A DNA stretch of 18,201 bases. It comes from CAYJMQ01 sp964392415. GTDB taxonomy: Bacteria; Bdellovibrionota; JACOXK01; 2-02-FULL-40-11. Below, one piece after another: positions 7,469 through 14,242 of the stretch. The notes under the pieces were generated by a model, which did not search any database, had not been told where the DNA came from, and saw only the letters and a list, made by a program, of their open reading frames with translations. Made by a program: the position numbers and the translations under genes. The stretch spans positions 1 through 18,201 of the forward strand of contig CAYMPL010000042.1 in NCBI GenBank assembly GCA_964392415.1, written 5' to 3'. Every line of letters starts with the position of its first letter. Positions within the stretch are counted from its first letter, which is position 1.

Positions 7469-9119
7469 ATTTCTGACATCGATTCTTTTGCCTGCGCAAA
7501 TAGCGGCTCTAGATTATTCGCCCCCTCTTTGGAACGTCGTCATCTATATGAGCTCGGAGATGCCGAATCTCTCAGATGACACTCAAAAATATCAACAAAT
7601 TCTAGCTGCCTCGCAAAAAAACTCCAATCTCCACCTCACCGTCCTTTTCGACCCCATTCAGTCTGAGGAAAATGTCTATTTCACAACAGTTCACCGCGGA
7701 CAAATCGTTCGTCATCAGGAGCTTCCAAAGCCAGTTAATTTTGGCGACGGGGAAACATTATGGAACTTTCTGACCGATCGACTTGCCCCCATAGATCATC
7801 CAAAACAAAAGGTCTTATACCCTGCCACCTATTATGCCTTTATTCTATCCGGAGATGGCGGCTCGGATAGCTCAAATAATGGCTGGATGCCCTTTTCGGG
7901 GACAGCGGAATATAGGAAGATCCACATAAACGACCATTCTGCCCCCATCTCCGTCGGCTACGATTCAGGCTCCAATCTCGATAGTTTAACCGTCTACGAA
8001 CTCGATACTGTCTTAACTGAAATCGCTTCACGGCTCCCTCACAAAAGGTTTGACCTTATTGCCTTTGATGCCTGTTTCATGGCCTCCTTTGAAGTCTTTT
8101 ATCAGCTGAGAAATATTTCGAAATATATGGTCGCATCAGAAAGCCTTATTTCAAGTGAATCATTTCCCTATCTTATGCTTGAACATTTCGAGAGCAGCCC
8201 GAAATTGACTGCCGAAGCAATCGTGAGTGAGGCGTTTGATTTGAAAAATTTCCCACTGACACAGTTTCTGGCGATCGATCTCGATGAATTTTCAAACATT
8301 TCTCAGCCGCTAAAAAGAATGATAGAAGAACTTTCAATCCTGATCTACTCAGAAAAACTTAAAGAAGCCGATCTTTTGAATTGGCGAAAGGACAGTCTTC
8401 TTTACGCGGATAAAAAAGCGGCTGAGTCGGTTAATGTCGATTTCAGCCGTTGGCTTTTTTCCGTCCGGAAAAAAGCCGAAAGATTGCATCAGGCGGAAGT
8501 CGTCAAAGACATCGATTTGGTTTTGGAAATATTCAAAAAATCAATAATAAAGATGGGGACCTCAGAGCTGAGGAAGGTAATAGATGACATCCGATCCAAA
8601 AAAGAAATAGTCGATTCAGACATCCACCGCTGGGCTGAAATGCTCAAAGTTGACTTAAATAACATCGACCTGACAACCGAAACTTTCGTTTCGGTTGTTG
8701 TCCAAGGAAACCCCATTCCACGAAGAAGCGATCTTGTCTCTAACCCCCGCATTTTCAACCTGTTAAAAATTCTAAAAAAAATGATTCACGGGCAGACTGA
8801 AATCTATTCCACCGACGGCCTCTCCCTCTTTTTTCCTGATTTTGTCTCAGAAGAAATCCCGACAACGGATTTTACAAAAATAAAATTAGAAGATCGTCTT
8901 GAAGAATTTTATAACTATCAATCCCCCTTTTATTCGGGTCTTGATTTTGGGGCTGATACCGGCTGGCTCTCATTTTTGAAAACCTACGCGGAATTAAATC
9001 AAAAACCGGGGGATAATGAGGATAAACTACACGATGTTTCATCCTATTTTTGGTATCTAAAACCCGGTGTCGCTCCTCCATCCCGATTCAGTTCCCAATC
9101 ATCCGCATCATTATATTGA
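7452..9119 (+). CDS. Secreted clostripain-family (peptidase C11) protein, probably catalytically altered
   Basis: A 555-residue protein with an N-terminal Sec signal (MIAIIKFLTSILLPAQIAA). The clan CD fold is visible as WNVVIYMSSE near residue 27, NLHLTVLFD (59-67), YYAFILSGDGGSD (127-139), DSLTVYELDTVL (177-188) and FDLIAFDACFMASFE (200-214) with the nucleophile C208, followed by VASES. In active C11 peptidases the position after 'LSG/LWN' is the catalytic His (HG); here it is Asp135 (codon GAT, 7854-7856). The nucleophile is kept, so this is a candidate pseudoenzyme or an altered enzyme; a sequencing error (CAT read as GAT) is also possible. The C-terminal half (residues about 280-555) is helical and of the kind usual in the family. 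The start overlaps the His-tail gene by 17 nt, without a clear Shine-Dalgarno. The last 76 bp overlap the convergent PLD gene. Confidence 0.85.
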   Translation: MIAIIKFLTSILLPAQIAALDYSPPLWNVVIYMSSEMPNLSDDTQKYQQILAASQKNSNLHLTVLFDPIQSEENVYFTTVHRGQIVRHQELPKPVNFGDGETLWNFLTDRLAPIDHPKQKVLYPATYYAFILSGDGGSDSSNNGWMPFSGTAEYRKIHINDHSAPISVGYDSGSNLDSLTVYELDTVLTEIASRLPHKRFDLIAFDACFMASFEVFYQLRNISKYMVASESLISSESFPYLMLEHFESSPKLTAEAIVSEAFDLKNFPLTQFLAIDLDEFSNISQPLKRMIEELSILIYSEKLKEADLLNWRKDSLLYADKKAAESVNVDFSRWLFSVRKKAERLHQAEVVKDIDLVLEIFKKSIIKMGTSELRKVIDDIRSKKEIVDSDIHRWAEMLKVDLNNIDLTTETFVSVVVQGNPIPRRSDLVSNPRIFNLLKILKKMIHGQTEIYSTDGLSLFFPDFVSEEIPTTDFTKIKLEDRLEEFYNYQSPFYSGLDFGADTGWLSFLKTYAELNQKPGDNEDKLHDVSSYFWYLKPGVAPPSRFSSQSSASLY

Positions 9120-11158
9120 GATAAGCCATACCAATACAAAAAATAGTTCGCCTTCTCATACGCCTCAAAGAAGGGTTCATAAGACCGGCCAAGCCGCCCC
9201 CGATCGATATTCACTCTTTCGAGCGATTGTCCAGGCTCAAGCTGCCATTGCCATCTGAAAGGTCTCCCCTTCTTCTTCAAAATCTCCAAAATATCTCCCC
9301 GCCCCGGATTCTTTATAAACGATAAATTAGACATAAAGCGATCGGCCATCGTAAATTTATCTGGATAAAAGAGTGTCACGAATTGAAAAGGTTTTAATCC
9401 GTCCCCAACCTTTTTGTCATAAGGGAGCGCAGAAACAAAAAGTTTCGGGTATTTTTCATAAGGCATCTTTGGTCTTCTGCCGTAGATTTTTTCAAATTGC
9501 TTTTCATATTCAGCCAAATAAGGATTGAGATAAGAAGGATCAAACTCCCGTCCCACAACCAGCGCGTATTCACCCGGCCGCAAAATTTCAAGCTCCGGTT
9601 TTAAAAAATATCCTCCTCTTTCGTGATTCATCCCATGCCTGTTTTTGTAAGGATCATAATAGTAAGAGACAAGGTCATCTGTTGTCCCCCGAATTCTTGG
9701 ATTGTCATGCCAGGGAATCAACCCATTCCAGAGCTTCCACCCCCGGAGGTCAATCGATCTTTCTTCACATTCGGACTCAGAGGAACAAGTTGCATAATTA
9801 TGAAGCTCCACATATTTGGCCTCTAAAGCCCCTTTTTTGGGAAGGAAATGAATCTCTGAAATCGCGATTTCCTTTCTCAATGGGGCAAATTCTTTTAGCT
9901 CTTCCTGGCTCGGCAGATATTCAGGATACGAGTGCTGGTAGGTCGGCACAAAGACCTTTTCATAAAACTGACCTGCTATTTTTTTATCCCGAATAATAAT
10001 CGCGCTCTCATCATTTTCACTCTCCGCGGAAGCGCTGAAATTATAAGAGCCCAAAATCAAAATCTCTTTATCGATGATTATAAATTTGTGATGCAATGCC
10101 CCCGGGAACGCGGACATTCTCACCGGAATGCCATATTCAAGAAATGCCCGATAAGGACCATCGGATGAGCCAAGCCGATTGATAATGCCATACACGGTAA
10201 CCTTTTTAACCACCCCCCCTTCTTTTCCAGGGAGATGAAAGAACTGATGCGATTCTTCCCAGGGATCCTGCCGGTACATCACAGGATAGAGATTATAAGG
10301 GCTTTCCCTGTCGATAGGATCGTTCGGTATTTTAGCCTTATTCATCATCGTCTGATAGATCATCGGATTATCAAGGGTGTAGGTTGCGAAGTGAATCGAT
10401 TCTTTGGCGCTGTAGAGCGCTTCTATGACCTTTCTTTCAATGTTATGCCGGGGCGAAAAAAAGATCTCAATCGATGTCCCATCAAGAGAGAGGGTGGGAT
10501 AAGAAATCTGTCCTTCAATCCCCGAAAAATCTTTCACATCGAGCCCAGCCGGCGTCTTGAGCTTATCTTGAACCACCACCCACTGATCACCTGCTTGAAA
10601 AATACCCCCTTTATTATTCTGAAACTTCCCTTCAATCATCTGCTTGAAATCGAGATAAAAGATTTGAGCCGCCTCATTGCCAATCAATAAAAACGAGGCG
10701 TTCCCATTTCTGAGATTGCATTGCGTCGTCACATTCGTCGATCCCATCCAAACACGCGCCCTGGAACTTTCGCGATCGATGATGCAATATTTGTTATGAC
10801 TTAAACCGAACCTTTGATCCTCGACAACCGTGACTCCCCCTTTTTTAAGTCTCTCATACCCCTCCCTATAATCCTTATGCAAAACCCAATCAGTATCAGT
10901 CACAAGCTCAACGCGAACGCCGCGCTCAACCGCGCGAAGCAACGCATCGATCACCTGAGGATCGTTGACCTGATAAAATGCTCCCTCTAAAGATTCTTTC
11001 GCCGAATCGATCTCCTGAATCAACCTTACGCGAACCCCTCTTTCATCCGGATGGTCTTGGGGAGGAATATTGTAGAAAAATTGTATTTTTTCTTCCGCTG
11101 GCACCGCGATAAGGGGAATTGAAACCAAAAAGAAAAAGACAAAAATAAGATTTTTCAT
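9044..11158 (-). CDS. Secreted phospholipase D-like protein with lamin-tail-like C-terminal domain
   Basis: A 704-residue exported protein of the PLD/nuclease superfamily. The signal peptide is MKNLIFVFFFLVSIPLIAVP (cleavage near residue 20). Two complete HKD motifs are seen: H121-x-K123-x4-D128 (HNKYCIID, followed by GSTN) and H356-x-K358-x4-D363 (HHKFIIID, followed by GSYNFS). This is the full pair needed for one active site that cleaves phosphodiesters in lipids or DNA. From about residue 430 the text ISEIHFLP...YVELHNY...IDLRGWKLW...LRPGEYALVV matches the lamin-tail (LTD) type of Ig-like fold common on bacterial secreted nucleases. The C-terminal DGGATPGF is a typical LTD end. I chose the ATG at 11158 for the signal peptide; the ATG at 11176 overlaps the upstream stop (ATGA) and would add six residues. 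A G8 run lies between the two. Confidence 0.9.
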   Translation of the reverse strand: MKNLIFVFFFLVSIPLIAVPAEEKIQFFYNIPPQDHPDERGVRVRLIQEIDSAKESLEGAFYQVNDPQVIDALLRAVERGVRVELVTDTDWVLHKDYREGYERLKKGGVTVVEDQRFGLSHNKYCIIDRESSRARVWMGSTNVTTQCNLRNGNASFLLIGNEAAQIFYLDFKQMIEGKFQNNKGGIFQAGDQWVVVQDKLKTPAGLDVKDFSGIEGQISYPTLSLDGTSIEIFFSPRHNIERKVIEALYSAKESIHFATYTLDNPMIYQTMMNKAKIPNDPIDRESPYNLYPVMYRQDPWEESHQFFHLPGKEGGVVKKVTVYGIINRLGSSDGPYRAFLEYGIPVRMSAFPGALHHKFIIIDKEILILGSYNFSASAESENDESAIIIRDKKIAGQFYEKVFVPTYQHSYPEYLPSQEELKEFAPLRKEIAISEIHFLPKKGALEAKYVELHNYATCSSESECEERSIDLRGWKLWNGLIPWHDNPRIRGTTDDLVSYYYDPYKNRHGMNHERGGYFLKPELEILRPGEYALVVGREFDPSYLNPYLAEYEKQFEKIYGRRPKMPYEKYPKLFVSALPYDKKVGDGLKPFQFVTLFYPDKFTMADRFMSNLSFIKNPGRGDILEILKKKGRPFRWQWQLEPGQSLERVNIDRGRLGRSYEPFFEAYEKANYFLYWYGLSQYNDADDWELNRDGGATPGFRYQK

Positions 11159-11160
11159 TT

Positions 11161-11168
11161 CCCCCCCC
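11161..11168 (-). repeat. G8 homopolymer between two candidate starts
   Basis: Eight G on the minus strand, just 5' of the ATG at 11158, within the frame opened by the ATG at 11176. It also serves as a purine-rich ribosome-binding stretch (GAGGGG). Slippage would cut the 11176 start from the gene but leave the 11158 start usable. Confidence 0.6.
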
Positions 11169-11172
11169 TCTT

Positions 11173-12600
11173 TCATTCTCCCCCCCGATCACGCTTTTTA
11201 TCCCAATAGCGATCTTCACGGCGCACTTTCCTGAAAAAACCGGGGATCTCTTTTTCAAGAATTTCAATAAGACGATCTATTTCAGAGATAGCCAGAGACA
11301 TCGCCCCCTCTCCGCTCTTCCCCCCAAAATGAATTTCAACGAGATTTTCTTCCCGAAGTTTCCGTTGGCGTTCACGATATTGATCCCGGTTGAGTTCCCA
11401 GAGACGATCAAAATTTTTGAGAAATCCGGATACCAGAGACTGCGCTTCATCCCCTCTGTAACAAACCACATTCTCAAAAGAGTTAAATTCAGCATTCGCT
11501 GACCAATTATAACTCCCCGTCCAAACCTCTCGTTTATCCACAATCATATATTTATGATGCATCTGCGGCTCAAACGGATAGTGCCATAAAAATGAATAGT
11601 ATTTGAGACGAACATCGATCCCATTTTCAGAGAGATAACGGCTAAGCTCATATCCCCCGGACAGTTCACATTTTTGCGCGCCAACACCATATTCACGAAT
11701 ACACTGACGATAGCGGCGCATATGCTCCTCATGGCGCTTTTCGGTCACATATTCCTGGCTGTCTAAAACAACTCGAATATCCAAATCCGGACGACTTTTT
11801 TTCGCGCGAATCAACGCGTTGGCAAGAAGCATCAGTCGAAAATGCCCGGTGGCAACATAAATCGAAGATTTCGCGCTCTCAATGGCTCGTTCCAATGCGC
11901 CGGATACAACACGCTCTCCATTGCGTGGAAACGTATATGCCGGATCAAAATTAGCGCTGGTAAAATAAGGGACAACATTGGCATCCTTTCTTGCGCGAGC
12001 ACGCTCTATTTCTTCCTCACGAAATCTGGAACCATCTGGAAAATCGTAGCTCAGGTTCCACATTAAATCGAATTCTTCTTGGAACAAAGAAAGTATCTCT
12101 TCATCATCACGATGTTCAATCATATTTTCATCATAGCGGCTGTCAGAAGAGTTTGAAAAATTTCCACTCCCATTGAGAAGAATAATTCCATCTACAATCA
12201 TAAATTTCTCATGCATAATCCGCTCATTCCCACGAGTCACGTAGCGGATGTCGATCGCAGCGCGTTCAATCTCCCGCGCGCGTTCGGCCTGAGCCTTATC
12301 CCCCTCTTCTTTGGGAACCTCATTGTCGGCATCATTCAATATCATTCGGATGCGAACCGCTGGCCGCTCTTTCTTAAGGCGACGGAAGGTGTCGAGAATG
12401 CGATCACTGCTAAAACTGTACATGGCAATATCAATTGTTTTTTCTGCCGCCAGAATCGTCCGTATAATCGCTTCTTGTGTCCCCCCTTTGGGACTAAAGT
12501 ATGATTGAAGATCGAGAGAGGATGCAAAAACCAACGTCAGCGAGGCCGAGGCCAAAGCCAAGGACAAACCAACCCATAACCTTAATATCCGGAACTTCAT
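11173..12600 (-). CDS. Secreted phospholipase D-like protein (two HKD motifs)
   Basis: A 475-residue exported protein of the PLD superfamily. Residues 1-27 form a Sec signal (MKFRILRLWVGLSLALASAS). HKD motifs are H130-x-K132-x4-D137 (HEKFMIVD, then GSGNFS) and H348-x-K350-x4-D355 (HHKYMIVD, then GSYNWS), so a complete bilobed active site is present. No other domain is evident; the last 100 residues are basic and helical. Substrates of this superfamily range from phospholipids to nucleic acids and are not distinguishable here. The ATG at 12600 has AGGAG 6 nt upstream and gives the best signal peptide; an in-frame ATG at 12633 also has AGGAG 6 nt upstream and would add 11 residues ahead of the signal. 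The gene follows the Rieske gene closely and overlaps the next PLD gene if the latter starts at 11176. Confidence 0.9.
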   Translation of the reverse strand: MKFRILRLWVGLSLALASASLTLVFASSLDLQSYFSPKGGTQEAIIRTILAAEKTIDIAMYSFSSDRILDTFRRLKKERPAVRIRMILNDADNEVPKEEGDKAQAERAREIERAAIDIRYVTRGNERIMHEKFMIVDGIILLNGSGNFSNSSDSRYDENMIEHRDDEEILSLFQEEFDLMWNLSYDFPDGSRFREEEIERARARKDANVVPYFTSANFDPAYTFPRNGERVVSGALERAIESAKSSIYVATGHFRLMLLANALIRAKKSRPDLDIRVVLDSQEYVTEKRHEEHMRRYRQCIREYGVGAQKCELSGGYELSRYLSENGIDVRLKYYSFLWHYPFEPQMHHKYMIVDKREVWTGSYNWSANAEFNSFENVVCYRGDEAQSLVSGFLKNFDRLWELNRDQYRERQRKLREENLVEIHFGGKSGEGAMSLAISEIDRLIEILEKEIPGFFRKVRREDRYWDKKRDRGGE

Positions 12601-12651
12601 TGGGAACTCCTCATCCTTACTTCGTGACTTCATAGAAAGCTCCTTATCCTT
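12590..12651 (-). repeat. Tandemly duplicated ribosome-binding site and start region
   Basis: Two 29-nt units, 12623-12651 and 12590-12618, share 22 of 29 positions at a period of 33 nt. Each has the order AAGGAT, AGGAG, six bases, ATGAAG. Because 33 is a multiple of three, both ATG codons (12633 and 12600) open the same PLD frame. The first copy also contains the stop codon of the Rieske gene. Confidence 0.75.
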
Positions 12652-14146
12652 TAAAGTCCTTCGAGACAAGCTCAATATTCTGTCGTGCTTTGCGACGGGT
12701 ATGCTTTTCTTTAAGAGGGATGTTAAGAATTCGATTTAAGGACGACAAAAGATCCGCGGAAGAAACATGTTTTTTCAACTCTTTTACAGCCAGGTAGGCG
12801 CTCAGCCGGGAGGCAACAGTCGATGGTTCGGCGATACCATGATCCAGGACCTTTTCGAGCGACTCTTTCCAAAATTGATCCTCATCTGAAACATTCCATT
12901 CAGAAGCATTCAAACTCGCATCACAAAAAGATGTATATTTTTGGAAAAAGTAAGAGAGCTGTTCAAGAGCCTTCATTGAAAACTTTGGATATTTCTGACA
13001 GGTCACAAAAACAGCATCGGCAACGGCCAGCGTCCCGGAAACATCTAAAAGATCGACATTCTGACTTACCGGCTTATCAGAAGAAAATTGATATCCCAGA
13101 TCGAAATACAAAATATTTTTGACAATGCCCTGAAGGAGCTGCTGAAAGAGATCCTTCGGCTGCGCCTCAGGATGACTCACGCCAGCCTTAGGATGACTGA
13201 ATGTCGGATTCAGCTCTTCGCGTCTCAGATGACAGAGCGAGCGGACAAATGCATAAAGAAGCGGGCGTACGATTTCATCTCCAAAATGTTTACAGAATAT
13301 GTCGATTTTCTGTAACCCAATGAGCGCTTTTCCCCCTTCATAATTATGGGCAAGCGCGGCCAGGTAGAGCGTTTCTTCAAGATCAGAAAATACGAGTCCG
13401 TGATCAAATGCAAACGAAAACTGGGCAATCGCCTGGGCTTCATCTTCTTTTTCAATGGCGCCTAAAAATTCAGTTGGAGAAAAATGAGATCCTTCGCGCT
13501 TCGCGCTCAGGATGACAGGTAGGCTCAGGGTGACGCCTTTTCGAAAAACCTCATGGCTGATACCATCCACCGCCTCCATGAGGCAAATCAGCTGATTTTC
13601 AAAATTCCCACTCTCCTGCGAATAGAGTAGGAGCCAGTCAGACGCAGCACAATAGCCCTCACCCATCCCCTCTTTGAGTTTCTCATACGACCATTCAATC
13701 GCTTTTTGAAGAGATGTCACCGGATCAATCCCATTAAAATAGAGCTTTGCAATCTCCCGTGAAAGCCGTCCATATTTTCGGTCGTCAAAGGCAATTTTTA
13801 GCCCTTCCAGAATCTGCTTTTGAATCTCTTCTTTGGAAGGGGATGAAAGATTCACCCAAATAAAACCATCTTCCCTTTTTGTGGGATACGTTCTCACGCT
13901 ATCCCCCCCCGAAATACATTTCCCGCTTTTCAGATCAAATTTCCAATTGTGCCAGTGACAGGTGAGCACACGGTCGCTGTCTAACGATCCCTCATAGAGG
14001 GGATACCCCTGATGCGGGCAGCGATTGTCGAGGGCGTAGATTTCATGAGAATAGCTAAAAACAACAATTTGTTTCGAACCCTCTTTAAAAAGCGCTCTTT
14101 TATTCCTGTTTAATTCATCTATAGAAACAACTTTTTTCCAACTCAT
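12644..14146 (-). CDS. Rieske [2Fe-2S] domain fused to a large helical domain
   Basis: A 500-residue protein with no signal peptide. Residues 1-100 are a Rieske ferredoxin-type domain: C43-P-H45 in RCPHQGYPLYEG and C63-H-W-H66 in CHWHNWKFD give the C-x-H-x17-C-x2-H ligand set for a [2Fe-2S] cluster. There are no extra disulfide cysteines, as in soluble Rieske ferredoxins and oxygenase components. The remaining 400 residues look helical, and I do not recognise them; no mononuclear iron triad of ring-hydroxylating oxygenases is obvious. Two palindromic elements are read through in frame, at residues about 205-220 and 317-333, probably surface insertions. The ATG at 14146 starts directly with the Rieske fold but lacks a good Shine-Dalgarno. 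It is first in an operon with two PLD genes; the link between a cytoplasmic redox protein and secreted PLDs is unexplained. Confidence 0.88.
   Translation of the reverse strand: MSWKKVVSIDELNRNKRALFKEGSKQIVVFSYSHEIYALDNRCPHQGYPLYEGSLDSDRVLTCHWHNWKFDLKSGKCISGGDSVRTYPTKREDGFIWVNLSSPSKEEIQKQILEGLKIAFDDRKYGRLSREIAKLYFNGIDPVTSLQKAIEWSYEKLKEGMGEGYCAASDWLLLYSQESGNFENQLICLMEAVDGISHEVFRKGVTLSLPVILSAKREGSHFSPTEFLGAIEKEDEAQAIAQFSFAFDHGLVFSDLEETLYLAALAHNYEGGKALIGLQKIDIFCKHFGDEIVRPLLYAFVRSLCHLRREELNPTFSHPKAGVSHPEAQPKDLFQQLLQGIVKNILYFDLGYQFSSDKPVSQNVDLLDVSGTLAVADAVFVTCQKYPKFSMKALEQLSYFFQKYTSFCDASLNASEWNVSDEDQFWKESLEKVLDHGIAEPSTVASRLSAYLAVKELKKHVSSADLLSSLNRILNIPLKEKHTRRKARQNIELVSKDFKG
13148..13197 (-). repeat. 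Palindromic element, copy B (in the Rieske fusion gene)
   Basis: A 50-bp element with outer arms ATCCT/AGGAT, unpaired TC on both sides and the inner stem GGC/GCC around TGC. The appended half-repeat GCCTTAGGATGAC lies 21 bp further on. It encodes the HPKAGVSHPEAQPKD part of the host protein, in the same reading frame as copy A. Confidence 0.82.
13486..13534 (-). repeat. Palindromic element, copy C (in the Rieske fusion gene)
   Basis: A 49-bp element with outer arms ATCCT/AGGAT, unpaired TC on both sides and the inner stem GCGC/GCGC around TTC. The appended half-repeat GGCTCAGGGTGAC lies 18 bp further on. It is read in a different frame from copies A and B (LSLPVILSAKREGSH), still without a stop codon. 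Confidence 0.82.
13903..13910 (-). repeat. G8 homopolymer in the Rieske fusion gene
   Basis: Eight G on the coding strand at the codons for ISGGDS, just after the Rieske ligand residues. A one-base slip would truncate the helical domain. Confidence 0.55.
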
Positions 14147-14242
14147 GATCGTAGGTTCTTAACACAACAAAAAACAGGATTCATCAAAAAATATCATCCC
14201 TCTATTATTGTTCAGTTCTTTAAAAAAACGGGTGGGAGAAAT
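14147..14242. other. Intergenic gap before the Rieske gene
   Basis: This 96-bp AT-rich gap separates the large lipoprotein gene from the Rieske gene. I see T-runs but no hairpin good enough to call a terminator, and no promoter with two good boxes. Read-through from the lipoprotein gene into the Rieske-PLD operon is therefore possible. Confidence 0.5.

Noticed and set aside
10235..10690. A 151-codon plus-strand open frame
   Set aside because: It is antisense to the PLD gene, whose HKD motifs and domain order are clear; its translation looks like random shadow sequence.
14160..14195. TTGATG and TGTTAA as a promoter for the Rieske gene
   Set aside because: The -10 matches only three of six consensus bases; too weak to call in AT-rich sequence.
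14200..14240. T-run after the large lipoprotein gene as a rho-independent terminator
   Set aside because: The sequence before the T-run (CTCCCACCCG on the minus strand) has no complementary arm, so no hairpin forms.
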